A stretch of DNA of 55,071 nt from contig JAHWJU010000006.1 in NCBI GenBank assembly GCA_019348255.1, forward strand, positions 1 to 55,071. Direction: 5' to 3'. The stretch comes from Actinomycetota bacterium (GTDB lineage: Bacteria > Actinomycetota > Acidimicrobiia > Acidimicrobiales > CADCTF01). The notes beneath the pieces are model-generated. The model was given only the letters and a program-made list of their open reading frames with translations. It did no database searches and was not told the origin of the DNA. The position numbers were made by a program, and so were the translations under genes. The stretch's first letter is position 1. The number at the start of each line of letters is the position of its first letter. Positions 9,638 through 18,545 of the stretch are shown in pieces.

Positions 9638-10837
9638 ATGAGCGCCGGCCCCACCATTACGTCCCCAGCCAGCCGCAGCGCGTCCGGCGGCGCGCCCGGT
9701 GCTGGCGCCTCCCGCTCACCCCTGCGCCGCACCGACGGCGCCGCACCTTGGCGCCATGTCGACCTGACCCTGGTGGGGGCGGTACTGGCGCTGTCGTCGT
9801 TCGGTCTCCTCATGGTCTACAGCGCCACCCGGAGCCGGCTGGCCGAGGCCGGTCTAGACCCTCAGTACTACCTGCAGCGCCAGGCGCTCTTCGTCGCCAT
9901 CGGTGTCGGGGTGATGATCGTCACCACCGTCATCGACTACCGCGTCTACCGGGACTTCGCGCCGATGATCTACGCGCTGACGGTCGGGCTGCTGGTGATG
10001 GTGCTGCTGTTCGGGGCGATAAACCGTGGCCAGCAGGCGTCGTTCAACCTCGGCGCCTTCCAGGTCCAACCGTCGGAGTTCGCCAAGATCTCGCTGATCG
10101 TCTGCCTGGCTGCCTACGTATGGGCGGTGCGGGCCGAGGTGGACGGCCGGCGCCTTCTCGTCATCCTGGCCACCGCCGGCGTGCCGATGGCCCTCATCTA
10201 CCTGCAGCCCGACCTGGGTACCACTCTGGTCTTCGGCGCCATCTTGATGGGGATGCTGCTCGTATCCGGTGCACGGCCCCGCCACCTCGTTGCCCTGCTC
10301 CTGCTGGGCGTGGCCGCCGTCGTGGTGGTGATCCAGCTAGGTGTGCTGAAGCAGTACCAGATCGACCGCCTCACCTCCTTCCTCGATCCGAAGAACGACA
10401 CCCAGCGGTCCGCCTACAACCTCGACCAGTCCAAGACGGCAATCGGGTCCGGCGGGATCCTCGGGAAGGGCCTGTTCCGCGGCAGCCAGACCAACCTCTC
10501 CTACGTGCCCGAGCAGCACACCGACTTCATCTTCACGGCGGTGGGGGAGCAGTTGGGCCTCCTGGGTTCCGGGCTGTTGCTGGTGTTGTTCGCGTTGGTC
10601 GTCTGGCGGACCTGGCGAGCGGCGGTGCTGGCCAAGGACCACTCCGGAACGATGATGTGCGTGGGAGTGCTCGCCATGCTCACGTTCCAGATCTTCGAGA
10701 ACGTGGGGATGACCATGGGGATCATGCCCATCACCGGCATCCCCCTTCCCCTCCTCAGCTACGGGGGCTCCTCCACCCTGGCCACCTTCGCGGGCATCGG
10801 CCTCGTGCTCAACGTGCACATGAGAAGATTCACTTAG
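9638..10837 (+). CDS. rodA: Rod shape-determining SEDS glycosyltransferase RodA
   Basis: RodA polymerises lipid II glycan strands together with PBP2. The 399-residue protein has a 40-residue cytoplasmic N-terminal tail followed by about ten membrane helices. SEDS hallmarks are visible: QPSEFAKI near residue 145, YLQPDLGTTLVF near 190, YVPEQHTDFIF near 290, and PLLSYGGSS near 370. ATG 9638 follows GAGGAG at 9623-9628 and is preferred over the in-frame TTG at 9632. It is the last gene of the mre operon. Confidence 0.94.
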   Translation: MSAGPTITSPASRSASGGAPGAGASRSPLRRTDGAAPWRHVDLTLVGAVLALSSFGLLMVYSATRSRLAEAGLDPQYYLQRQALFVAIGVGVMIVTTVIDYRVYRDFAPMIYALTVGLLVMVLLFGAINRGQQASFNLGAFQVQPSEFAKISLIVCLAAYVWAVRAEVDGRRLLVILATAGVPMALIYLQPDLGTTLVFGAILMGMLLVSGARPRHLVALLLLGVAAVVVVIQLGVLKQYQIDRLTSFLDPKNDTQRSAYNLDQSKTAIGSGGILGKGLFRGSQTNLSYVPEQHTDFIFTAVGEQLGLLGSGLLLVLFALVVWRTWRAAVLAKDHSGTMMCVGVLAMLTFQIFENVGMTMGIMPITGIPLPLLSYGGSSTLATFAGIGLVLNVHMRRFT

Positions 10838-10879
10838 TTCGCCGTCGCTGGCGTGATGGGAGCGGCGGCGGGGCGGCAC

Positions 10880-10885
10880 TAGACT
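10880..10885 (+). promoter_or_regulatory. Putative -10 hexamer for the radical-SAM gene
   Basis: TAGACT ends 9 bases before ATG 10895, consistent with a 5' UTR of about two bases and a separate transcript from the mre operon. Confidence 0.45.
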
Positions 10886-10894
10886 TGCGCCCAA

Positions 10895-12838
10895 ATGGAA
10901 TCTCTTTGGCCGAGGATCGAACCGCTCCTGGCCAGGGTGCAGAAGCCGGCGCGCTATATCGGGTGTGAGGAGGGGGCGCGGGTTGCCCAGCACGCTCCCT
11001 GGAAGGTGGCATGGCTGCTCCTGTACCCGGACTCCTATGAGATCGGTTTGCCCAACCAGGGCCTGCAGATCCTCTATGAGCTGCTGAACGAGCGCGACGA
11101 CGCCGTGGCAGAGCGGGCCTATGCACCATGGGTGGACATGGAGCGGCAGTTGCGGGCGGAGGGGATCCCGCTGTTCAGCGTCGACAGCCACCGGCCCGCC
11201 GGCGAGTTCGACCTGTTGGCGTTCAACCTCTCCGCCGAGCTCGTCTACACCAACCTGCTCAACTGCATAGACCTGGCCGGGGTGCCCGTGCGGGCGGGCG
11301 AGCGGTCGCCGACGGACCCCCTGGTCGTGGCCGGCGGGCACTGCACCTACAACCCGGAACCCTTGGCCGACTTCGTGGATGCTTTCGTGATCGGCGACGG
11401 CGAGCAGGTCGTCGCCGAGATCACGGAAGTGGTGGGGGACTGGAAGCGAGGCGGTCGCACCCCCGGTTCCCGGGAACGGGTGCTGCGGGCACTCGCCGCC
11501 GTGCCAGGCGTCTACGTCCCGTCCATGTACGACGTCGACTACGACGGCGAGCGCCTTGTGGGCGTCCGGCCCCGGTATCCGGACGTGCCGGCCCGGGTGG
11601 AGAAGCGGACCATCGCCGACCTAGCGGCCTGGCCGTACCCGAAGCGCCAGCTCGTTCCGCTCACCGAGGTGGTGCACGACCGCCTCAACGTGGAGATCTT
11701 CCGGGGGTGCACCCGCGGGTGCCGCTTCTGCCAGGCGGGCATGATCACCCGTCCGGTCCGGGAGCGTCCGGCGGCACAGGTGCGCCAGATGATCAGCGAC
11801 GGCCTGGCCCGCACCGGTTACGACGAGGTGGCGCTGACATCGCTGTCGAGTGCCGACTACTCCGGCATCGACGAGGTCGTACGAGGCGTTGTCAACGACC
11901 CATCCTGTTCGGCCCAGGTCGGAGTGAGCCTCCCCAGTCTCCGGGTCGACGCCTACACCGTTGGTCTCGCCGCCGAGATCGCCAAGGTGCGCCGTACGGG
12001 GTTGACCTTTGCCCCGGAGGGGGGCACGTGGCGCATCCGCCAGGTGATCTCCAAGCTCATCCGCGAAGAGGACCTCTACGGGGCGGTGGACTCGGCGTTC
12101 AGCCAGGGCTGGCAGCGGATCAAGCTGTACTTCCTCATCGGGCTGCCGACCGAGGCCGACGAGGACACCCTGGGCATCGCCGAGCTCGCCCGCAACTGCG
12201 TGGCCATCGGGAGGAAGCACACCAACCGCGTGACGGTCAGCGCCTCGGTGGGGGGGTTCGTCCCCAAGCCGCACACGCCGTTCCAGTGGTTCGGGCAGAA
12301 CTCAGAAGCCGAACTTCGGCGCAAGGTCAACCTGCTCAAAGACGAAACCCGCCGGGACCGAGGCGTGCAGCTCAAGTGGCACGACCCCAAGGCGACGCTG
12401 GTCGAGGGCATCGCCAGCCGCGGCGACCGCCGCATCGGCGCGGTCATCGAAGACGTGTGGCGTGGCGGCGGCGTCTTTCAGGAGTGGTCGGAGTTCTTCC
12501 GCCTCGAGCTGTGGCAGGACGCCATGGCCCGCCACGGGCTCTCCATCGACTGGTACGTCCACCGGGACCGGACCGAGGACGAAGTGTTGCCTTGGGACCA
12601 CATCTCGGCCGGCCTCCACAAGGACTTCCTGTGGGGGGATTGGCAGGACGCGCTGGCCCAGTCGGGCGTCGAGGACTGCCGCTGGACCCCCTGCTACGAC
12701 TGTGGCGCCTGTACCGGCTACGGCATCGAGCACCGGGTGGCGTCGGCCGTGCCCCCGGCCGGCGGTTCCCAGGGCACAGGCCAGGATCTCGCCAGTGGCG
12801 GGTTCGTTCCGGTCGCCCTTCTGGGGGCGCGGCCATGA
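10895..12838 (+). CDS. B12-binding/radical-SAM protein (TIGR03960-like)
   Basis: The 647-residue protein matches the family of cobalamin-binding-like radical-SAM proteins usually found beside a DUF2344 partner and RNase E/G. The N-terminal half looks like a cobalamin-binding fold (PDSYEIGLPNQGLQ near 45-58; GGHCTYNPEP near 150). The [4Fe-4S]/SAM cysteines are in FRGCTRGCRFCQAG near residues 268-281 (CxxxCxxC), followed by LTFAPEGGT. The C-terminus has a further cysteine cluster (CYDCGACTGYG). The substrate is unknown; the conserved neighbourhood suggests tRNA or rRNA modification, but this is inference. It overlaps the next gene by ATGA. Confidence 0.88.
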   Translation: MESLWPRIEPLLARVQKPARYIGCEEGARVAQHAPWKVAWLLLYPDSYEIGLPNQGLQILYELLNERDDAVAERAYAPWVDMERQLRAEGIPLFSVDSHRPAGEFDLLAFNLSAELVYTNLLNCIDLAGVPVRAGERSPTDPLVVAGGHCTYNPEPLADFVDAFVIGDGEQVVAEITEVVGDWKRGGRTPGSRERVLRALAAVPGVYVPSMYDVDYDGERLVGVRPRYPDVPARVEKRTIADLAAWPYPKRQLVPLTEVVHDRLNVEIFRGCTRGCRFCQAGMITRPVRERPAAQVRQMISDGLARTGYDEVALTSLSSADYSGIDEVVRGVVNDPSCSAQVGVSLPSLRVDAYTVGLAAEIAKVRRTGLTFAPEGGTWRIRQVISKLIREEDLYGAVDSAFSQGWQRIKLYFLIGLPTEADEDTLGIAELARNCVAIGRKHTNRVTVSASVGGFVPKPHTPFQWFGQNSEAELRRKVNLLKDETRRDRGVQLKWHDPKATLVEGIASRGDRRIGAVIEDVWRGGGVFQEWSEFFRLELWQDAMARHGLSIDWYVHRDRTEDEVLPWDHISAGLHKDFLWGDWQDALAQSGVEDCRWTPCYDCGACTGYGIEHRVASAVPPAGGSQGTGQDLASGGFVPVALLGARP

Positions 12839-13566
12839 AGCTGCGGTTCCGTTTCGCGAAGCAGGGCAAGATCCGCTGGACGAGCCACCGCGACCTGGCC
12901 CGCATGTGGGAGAGAGCCTTTCGCCGCACCCAGATGCCCCTCGCCTATTCCGCCGGCTTCTCTCCGCGGCCGAAGGTGAGCTTCGGGCTCGCCCTGTCCA
13001 CCGGCCACGAATCGGTGGCCGAGTACCTCGACGTCGAGCTCGATCCGGAGCGGGTGGTCGGGCTCGACATCGCCTCGCTGCCCGACCGCCTGACGGCAGC
13101 GCTTCCCGGTGGAGTCGACGTCATGGCTGGCGCCGTCATCGACGAGGCGGCGGGATCGCTGCAACACGAGGTCACCTCGTGCCGCTACGAGCTCGTAGCG
13201 GCCGGCGCCGGCATCGACGAGCTGCGCGAGCTGGCCACCGGGGCGCTCGCCGCCGACGCCCTGGTTGTCACCCGCCACCGCAAGGGCCAAGCCGTCACCG
13301 ACGACATCCGGCCCGCCATCCTGTCACTCGCCGTTGTCGAAGAGGTCGACGGCGGCGTCCTGATCACCGCCGAGGTGGCGACCCAGCCCCGGGGGCTGCG
13401 CCCGGCCGAGCTGCTGGCAGCGCTGTCTGCGGACCTCGTCGAGGTCCGGGTGCGCAGGACCCACCAATGGATTTCGTGCGCCGACGGCGCGCGGGAGGAA
13501 CCCATCCCCCTCCGGCGCGACGTCCATGACGCACCACCTGCTCCGGAACTGGAGCGGGTGTCATGA
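12835..13566 (+). CDS. DUF2344 / TIGR03936 family protein
   Basis: This 243-residue protein begins MKLRFRFAKQGKIRWTSHRDL, the signature N-terminus of the DUF2344 family, with AYSAGFSPRPKVSFGLAL near residue 40. Some bacteria have it fused to the C-terminus of the upstream radical-SAM protein; here the two are separate but overlap by four bases (ATGA), so 1:1 coupled synthesis is likely. The biochemical function is not established. The C-terminal 30 residues are variable and charged. RNase E/G follows after a 15-base gap. Confidence 0.85.
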   Translation: MKLRFRFAKQGKIRWTSHRDLARMWERAFRRTQMPLAYSAGFSPRPKVSFGLALSTGHESVAEYLDVELDPERVVGLDIASLPDRLTAALPGGVDVMAGAVIDEAAGSLQHEVTSCRYELVAAGAGIDELRELATGALAADALVVTRHRKGQAVTDDIRPAILSLAVVEEVDGGVLITAEVATQPRGLRPAELLAALSADLVEVRVRRTHQWISCADGAREEPIPLRRDVHDAPPAPELERVS

Positions 13567-13581
13567 GAAGGGACTCCTCCC

Positions 13582-15510
13582 ATGTCCGATCCCGTCTCCG
13601 GGCGCGCCACCGCGCCACCGGGTGGATTGAACGCATCAGGACAGCCGCAGCCGTCGGCGCCGTCTTCTGAGCGTCCGCCCGGGGGCGGAGACACCGGCGC
13701 AGCGCAGGTCGAGGGCGTAGCAGGAGCGGCCGGAGGCGCCGGCGCCGCCAAGCGCCGGCGCGGGTCCCGCGGAGGCCGGGGCCGCAGGTCGGGTGGGGCT
13801 GCCAAGGGCTCCGGCCCGGAAGCCGCCGACGGTGCCGCGCCGGGCGGGGGTCGTGGCACCACCGCGGACGAGGCCCCAGGGGCCGGCCTCGCTCCTGCCG
13901 CCCCCTCCCGCCGGCCGAAGATCGGCGACACGCGGCCGGCACCCGCTCCGCCGCCGGAGCCTCGCATCGGCGACACCCGTCCAGCACCGCCGCCGGGATC
14001 GGGCGACGGTGATGCGGTTCCCGCAGGCGAAGCGGCCGGGGGGGCCAAGGTGGGCAAGAAGAAGCGCCGACGGGGCGGGCGGGGCAGAAGTGGCGGGGCC
14101 CGTGAGGGAGCCGTCGAGGTGGTTCGGGGCGAGCAGGGGTCGGCGGACCAGCTGGAGGAGCCAATCGAGGTCGATCCGGAGACGGTCGAGCTCAGGCGGG
14201 GCAAGGAGCGCAACGGCCGGCCCCTGGGCCGGTACCTGATGGCGGTGCACGTGCGGCCGCACGCGACCCAGATCGCGGTGCTGGAGGGGCGGGCCCTGAT
14301 CGAGCACTACGTGTCCCGTCCCACCGACGACGCCAGCCAGATCGACGGCAACATCTACCTGGCCAAGGTGCAGAACGTCCTGCCCGGCATGGAGGCGGCC
14401 TTCGTCGACATCGGCACCCCGAAGAACGCGGTGCTCTACCGGGGCGACGTCCGCTACGACCCCGACGACGTCGAGGGCGGAAAGGGTGCCTCTGGGCGCT
14501 TGACCGCCGACACCCGGATCGAACAACTGCTGCGGCCGGGCCAGACCATCGTCTGCCAGGTGACGAAGAACCCCATCGGCACCAAGGGCGCCCGGCTGAC
14601 CCAGGAGGTGTCCCTGCCGGGCCGCTTTGTCGTGCTCATACCGAACTCCGACACCTACGGCATCTCCAAGAGGCTGGGCGACGAGGAGCGCCGGCGTCTC
14701 CGGCGCATCCTGGACGAGGTGAAGCCCGAGCACCACGGGATCATCGTGCGGACGGCGGCCGAGACCACCACGGCCGACGAGCTGCGCCGGGACGTGGTGC
14801 GCCTCCTCAAGCAGTGGGAGGCCATCGAGGCCGCGGCCAAGCGCTCCAAGGCTCCGGCGCTGCTCTACAAGGAGCCCGACCTCGCCGTGCGGGTGATCCG
14901 CGAGGAGTTCAACAAGCAGTACCGGGGCGTGGTCATCGACGACCGCGCCCTGTACGAGGAGGTGCGGGAATACGTCGTCAGCATCACTCCCGAGCTGGCC
15001 GACCGCGTCGAGTTCTACGACCACGACCAGGACCCCCTGCCCATCTTCGAGCGGTTCCACATCCACGAGCAGCTGCACAAGGCGCTCGACCGCAAGGTGT
15101 GGCTGCCGTCGGGAGGCTCCCTCATCATCGAGAGGACCGAGGCGCTCACCGTCATCGACGTCAACACGGGCAAGAACGTGGGCACCTCCAACCTGGAGGA
15201 GACCGTGTTCCGGAACAACCTCGAGGCGGCCGACGAGATCGCCCGCCAGCTCCGCCTCCGCGACATCGGCGGGATCATCGTCATCGACTTCATCGACATG
15301 GAGATCAAGCCGAACCGCGAGCAGGTGATGCGGTCCTTCCGGGAGGCACTGGCTCGGGACAAGACCCGCACCCAGGTGTTCGACATCTCCGAGCTGGGCC
15401 TGGTGGAGATGACGCGCAAGCGGGTGAGCGAGGGCCTGGTCGAGTCGTTCAGCCAGGTCTGCCCCACCTGCGTGGGGCGCGGTCTGGTCTTCGACGACAC
15501 TCTGCTGTAG
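13582..15510 (+). CDS. rne: Ribonuclease E/G with long disordered N-terminal extension
   Basis: RNase E/G cleaves single-stranded RNA at 5'-monophosphorylated ends in mRNA decay and rRNA/tRNA maturation. The catalytic core begins near residue 215 with the S1 domain (NIYLAKVQNVLPGMEAAFVD), then the 5' sensor/DNase I-like part with metal-binding aspartates in TVIDVNTGKN and IIVIDFIDM, and ends with the zinc-link CPTC. The first 210 residues are low-complexity and basic, with RG-rich patches (KRRRGSRGGRGRR, KKKRRRGGRGR) and a repeated IGDTRPAP peptide. There is no C-terminal scaffold, as the protein stops about 15 residues after CPTC. ATG 13582 lies 12 bases after the purine-rich GAGAAGGGA. Confidence 0.93.
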   Translation: MSDPVSGRATAPPGGLNASGQPQPSAPSSERPPGGGDTGAAQVEGVAGAAGGAGAAKRRRGSRGGRGRRSGGAAKGSGPEAADGAAPGGGRGTTADEAPGAGLAPAAPSRRPKIGDTRPAPAPPPEPRIGDTRPAPPPGSGDGDAVPAGEAAGGAKVGKKKRRRGGRGRSGGAREGAVEVVRGEQGSADQLEEPIEVDPETVELRRGKERNGRPLGRYLMAVHVRPHATQIAVLEGRALIEHYVSRPTDDASQIDGNIYLAKVQNVLPGMEAAFVDIGTPKNAVLYRGDVRYDPDDVEGGKGASGRLTADTRIEQLLRPGQTIVCQVTKNPIGTKGARLTQEVSLPGRFVVLIPNSDTYGISKRLGDEERRRLRRILDEVKPEHHGIIVRTAAETTTADELRRDVVRLLKQWEAIEAAAKRSKAPALLYKEPDLAVRVIREEFNKQYRGVVIDDRALYEEVREYVVSITPELADRVEFYDHDQDPLPIFERFHIHEQLHKALDRKVWLPSGGSLIIERTEALTVIDVNTGKNVGTSNLEETVFRNNLEAADEIARQLRLRDIGGIIVIDFIDMEIKPNREQVMRSFREALARDKTRTQVFDISELGLVEMTRKRVSEGLVESFSQVCPTCVGRGLVFDDTLL

Positions 15511-15589
15511 GCGCCCGCCGCCGGCCTTGGCCCACAACCGGGCCGCTCCTGTACGATGGCCGGCTGTTGTCCAGCGGCCGGAGGCCTGG

Positions 15590-15901
15590 GTGTACGCAGT
15601 CATAAAGACGGGTGGCAAGCAGTACCGGGTCGTCGAAGGCGAGCGCCTCGATGTCGAGCGGGTCACGGCCGACGGCGACGAGGTCTCCTTCACTCCGGTG
15701 CTCCTGGTCGACGGCGACACCGTGGTCGCCTCCGCCGGCGATCTGGCCGGCGCGTCGGTGGCCGCCCGCGTGGTGGGCGAGGTCAAGGGCCCGAAGATCC
15801 GCGGCTTCACCTACAAGAACAAGACCAACCAGCGCCGACGCTGGGGGCACCGCCAGAAGTACACGACGATCGAGATCACAGGCATATCGAGGGGTAGCTG
15901 A
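15590..15901 (+). CDS. rplU: 50S ribosomal protein L21
   Basis: L21 binds 23S rRNA in the large subunit. The 103-residue protein has the family N-terminus [13 protein letters not shown] and C-terminal [20 protein letters not shown] 15590 gives the standard length; the earlier in-frame start at 15527 would add 21 unusual residues. A TACGAT at 15552-15557 may be the -10 of an rplU-rpmA transcript. rpmA follows one base after the stop. Confidence 0.96.
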   Translation: MYAVIKTGGKQYRVVEGERLDVERVTADGDEVSFTPVLLVDGDTVVASAGDLAGASVAARVVGEVKGPKIRGFTYKNKTNQRRRWGHRQKYTTIEITGISRGS

Positions 15902-15902
15902 C

Positions 15903-16178
15903 ATGTCGAAGACGAAGGGCGGCGGGTCCACCCGCAACGGCCGCGACTCCCAGGCCAAGCGACTGGGCGTCAAGGTCTTCGATGGCCAGACGGTCACGGC
16001 CGGAGCCATCATCATCCGCCAGCGGGGCACCCGTTTCCACCCGGGCGAGAACGTCGGTCGCGGCGGTGACGACACCCTGTTCGCCTTGGCCGAGGGCAAG
16101 GTCAAGTTCGGCGCCCGCAAGGGCCGCAAGCTGGTCGACGTGCTGCCCGACGAGAGCGCCGAAGCCGCAGCGGTCTGA
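15903..16178 (+). CDS. rpmA: 50S ribosomal protein L27
   Basis: L27 reaches towards the peptidyl-transferase centre. The 91-residue sequence begins [20 protein letters not shown], close to the standard [16 protein letters not shown], without the N-terminal cleavage extension found in Firmicutes. [18 protein letters not shown] is conserved. The start is one base after the rplU stop, and the rplU-rpmA-obgE order is widely conserved. Confidence 0.96.
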   Translation: MSKTKGGGSTRNGRDSQAKRLGVKVFDGQTVTAGAIIIRQRGTRFHPGENVGRGGDDTLFALAEGKVKFGARKGRKLVDVLPDESAEAAAV

Positions 16179-16194
16179 CCCCGGCCCTCCGGGG
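16179..16194 (+). terminator. Hairpin between rpmA and obgE
   Basis: CCCCGG-ccct-CCGGGG forms a perfect 6-bp stem with a 4-base loop directly after the rpmA stop. No T-run follows, so it may be a partial terminator, a processing or stability element, or chance in GC-rich DNA. Confidence 0.35.
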
Positions 16195-16214
16195 AACAGG
16201 CGGCCGCGCTTGCC

Positions 16215-17450
16215 ATGTCCGCGTTCGTCGACGAGGCCCAGGTCCATGTGAAGGCGGGCAACGGGGGCGCGGGATCGGTGTCGTTCCGAAGGGAGGCGCA
16301 CGTCCCCAAAGGCGGCCCCGACGGCGGCGACGGGGGCAGAGGCGGTGACGTCTGGCTGGTGGCCGACCGCAACGTCGCCTCCCTCCTCGCCTTCAAGGAC
16401 CATCCCCACCGCGCCGCCGGCAGCGGCACCCACGGCGCCGGCAAAGGGCGCCACGGCTCCCGGGGTGGCGACCTGATGGTGGCGGTGCCGGAGGGGACGG
16501 TGGTGCGCGACCTCGAGGGCCGGGTGGTGGCCGACCTCGTCCACGCCGGCGATCGCTACCTGGCAGCCAAGGGGGGCGCCGGCGGTCGCGGCAACGCCCG
16601 CTTCCTGTCCAACCGCCGGCGGGCGCCGGCGTTCGCGGAGCAGGGCGAGGTGGGGGAGGAGCGCTACCTCGACCTCGAGCTCAAGCTCATGGCCGACGTG
16701 GCCCTGGTGGGCCTGCCCAACGCCGGCAAGAGCACCTTCATCTCCCGGGTCTCGGCCGCCAAGCCCAAGATCGCCGACTATCCCTTCACCACCCTGGAGC
16801 CTCACCTCGGGGTGGTTCGCTTCGGCGGCCACGAGTTCGTGCTGGCCGACATCCCCGGGCTCATCGAGGGTGCCAGCGAGGGCCGCGGGCTCGGGCACCG
16901 CTTCCTGCGCCACGTGGAGCGGGCGCGGGTGCTGCTGGTGCTGTTGGACCTGGCCTCGCTCGACGGGCGGTCACCGGAGGAGCAGCTGTCGGTGCTCATC
17001 GGGGAGCTGGGCCGCTACCGGCCCGAGCTGCTCGACCGTCCCCGCCTGGTGGTGGGCTCCAAGGCCGACGCCGCCCAAGATCAGGCGGGATGGGAGGGCC
17101 TGAGGGTGTCGGCCCTCACCGGCGAGGGGCTGGCGCAGGTGCTCGGCAGGCTGGTCGACCGTGTCGCCGAGGCACGGGCCCAGGCTCCGACGGCTGATAC
17201 CTTCGTCGTTCACCGCCCCGAGCCCGAAGGGATACGGGTCGAGCGGGGCGACGACGGCTCCTTCGTGGTGCTGGGGCGGCCGGCGGCGAGGGCGGTGGCG
17301 GTGAGCGATCTCACCAATGCCGACGCGCTCGCCTTCGTGCAGCACCGGCTGAAGCAGCTAGGGGTCGACAAGGCGCTGGCCCGGGCGGGAGTGCGCGAGG
17401 GTGACCTGGTCCGCATCGGAGGCTTCGCCTTCGAGTACGAGCCCGGCTGA
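16215..17450 (+). CDS. obgE: Obg GTPase, ribosome assembly
   Basis: ObgE (CgtA) is an essential GTPase acting in 50S assembly and stress control. The 411 residues show the glycine-rich Obg fold (GNGGAGSVSFRREAHVPKGG at about 15-35), the G domain with GLPNAGKST near 165 and DIPGLIEGAS near 212, and a C-terminal OCT domain (VSDLTNADALAFVQHRLKQ near 358). The ATG at 16215 follows the hairpin after rpmA. proB begins one base after its stop. Confidence 0.95.
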   Translation: MSAFVDEAQVHVKAGNGGAGSVSFRREAHVPKGGPDGGDGGRGGDVWLVADRNVASLLAFKDHPHRAAGSGTHGAGKGRHGSRGGDLMVAVPEGTVVRDLEGRVVADLVHAGDRYLAAKGGAGGRGNARFLSNRRRAPAFAEQGEVGEERYLDLELKLMADVALVGLPNAGKSTFISRVSAAKPKIADYPFTTLEPHLGVVRFGGHEFVLADIPGLIEGASEGRGLGHRFLRHVERARVLLVLLDLASLDGRSPEEQLSVLIGELGRYRPELLDRPRLVVGSKADAAQDQAGWEGLRVSALTGEGLAQVLGRLVDRVAEARAQAPTADTFVVHRPEPEGIRVERGDDGSFVVLGRPAARAVAVSDLTNADALAFVQHRLKQLGVDKALARAGVREGDLVRIGGFAFEYEPG

Positions 17451-17451
17451 C

Positions 17452-18540
17452 ATGCTCGCCGTCGTCAAGGTCGGCACCTCGTCCATCACCAGCCCCTGCG
17501 GCGTCATCGACCGCGACGCGGTGGCCAAGCTGTGCGACGAGGTGGCGGCGCTGCGAGCGCAGGGTCACCAGATGGTGGTGGTGACCTCGGGGGCCATCGC
17601 CGCCGGCCTGCCGGCGCTGCAGATGAGCCGGCCGTCGGACCTGGCCACGCTCCAAGCCGTCGCCGCCGTCGGCCAGAGCCGTCTCATGCGGGTCTACGAC
17701 GAGGTCTTGCAGGGCCATGGCCTGGTGGGTGGGCAGGTGCTGCTGGCGCCGCTCGACTTCGTCCACCGTTCCCAGTACCTCCACGCCCGCCAGACGGTGC
17801 TGCGCCTGCTCGAGCTGGGCGTGATCCCCATCGTGAACGAAAACGACGCCATCGCCGACGACGAGATCCGCTTCGGTGACAACGACCGGCTGGCGGCGCT
17901 GGTTGCCCACCTGGTGGGGGCCGACACCCTGGTCCTGCTCACCGACACCCCCGGCCTCTACACCGCCGACCCGCGCCTGCACGAGGACGCGTCTCTCATC
18001 GAGGAGATCCTGGAGGTCGACCACGAGCTCGAGCAGGTGGTGGCCGGCGGCATCGGCTCCGACAGGGGCAGCGGGGGAATGGCCTCCAAGCTGGCGGCGG
18101 CCAAGATCGCGGCCTGGTCGGGGGTGCGGGCGGTCATCGCCGGCGCGGCGCGACCGGGGGTGCTCGCCGCCGCTCTCGCCGGCGAGCCCGGCGTCGGCAC
18201 CGTTTTGCGCCCACGCGACCGGCGCCTGCCTGCCCGCAAGCTCTGGATCGCGTTCGCCGTCGGCGCCTCGGGAACGGTGGTGGTCGACGACGGAGCCCGC
18301 CGCGCCCTCATCGAGCGCAACACCTCGCTGTTGCCGGCCGGCGTGACGGGGGTGGAGGGGCGGTTCGACGCCGAGGCGGCGGTGGAGATCGCCGGCGCCG
18401 ACGGCAAGGTCTTCGCCAAGGGCCTCGTCCGCCACGGAGCGGTCCGCATCCGGGAGTGGGCCGGGCGGCGCACGGCCGAGCTGCCCCCGGACCTCGCCCA
18501 CGAGATCGTCCACCGCGACGACCTCGTCATGCTCCCCTGA
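17452..18540 (+). CDS. proB: Glutamate 5-kinase with PUA domain
   Basis: ProB phosphorylates glutamate in the first step of proline synthesis. The 362 residues comprise an amino-acid kinase domain (VVKVGTSSI near 4-12, VVTSGAIAAG near 45, VNENDAIADDEI near 131, GSGGMASKLAAA near 205) and a C-terminal PUA domain from about 270. It starts at ATG 17452, one base after obgE. Its partner proA is not adjacent but 6.25 kb away, separated by the minus-strand PspA cassette. The two genes are adjacent in many genomes, which suggests insertion of the cassette. Confidence 0.95.
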   Translation: MLAVVKVGTSSITSPCGVIDRDAVAKLCDEVAALRAQGHQMVVVTSGAIAAGLPALQMSRPSDLATLQAVAAVGQSRLMRVYDEVLQGHGLVGGQVLLAPLDFVHRSQYLHARQTVLRLLELGVIPIVNENDAIADDEIRFGDNDRLAALVAHLVGADTLVLLTDTPGLYTADPRLHEDASLIEEILEVDHELEQVVAGGIGSDRGSGGMASKLAAAKIAAWSGVRAVIAGAARPGVLAAALAGEPGVGTVLRPRDRRLPARKLWIAFAVGASGTVVVDDGARRALIERNTSLLPAGVTGVEGRFDAEAAVEIAGADGKVFAKGLVRHGAVRIREWAGRRTAELPPDLAHEIVHRDDLVMLP

Positions 18541-18545
18541 GTGGC

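Noticed and set aside
7324-9813. Very long minus-strand open frame opposite mrdA
   Set aside because: It is antisense to a well-supported PBP2 gene and has no recognisable domains; long antisense frames arise from GC-rich third positions.
13636-15810. Long minus-strand open frame opposite the RNase E/G gene
   Set aside because: The catalytic motifs of RNase E/G are clear on the plus strand, and this frame has no family features.
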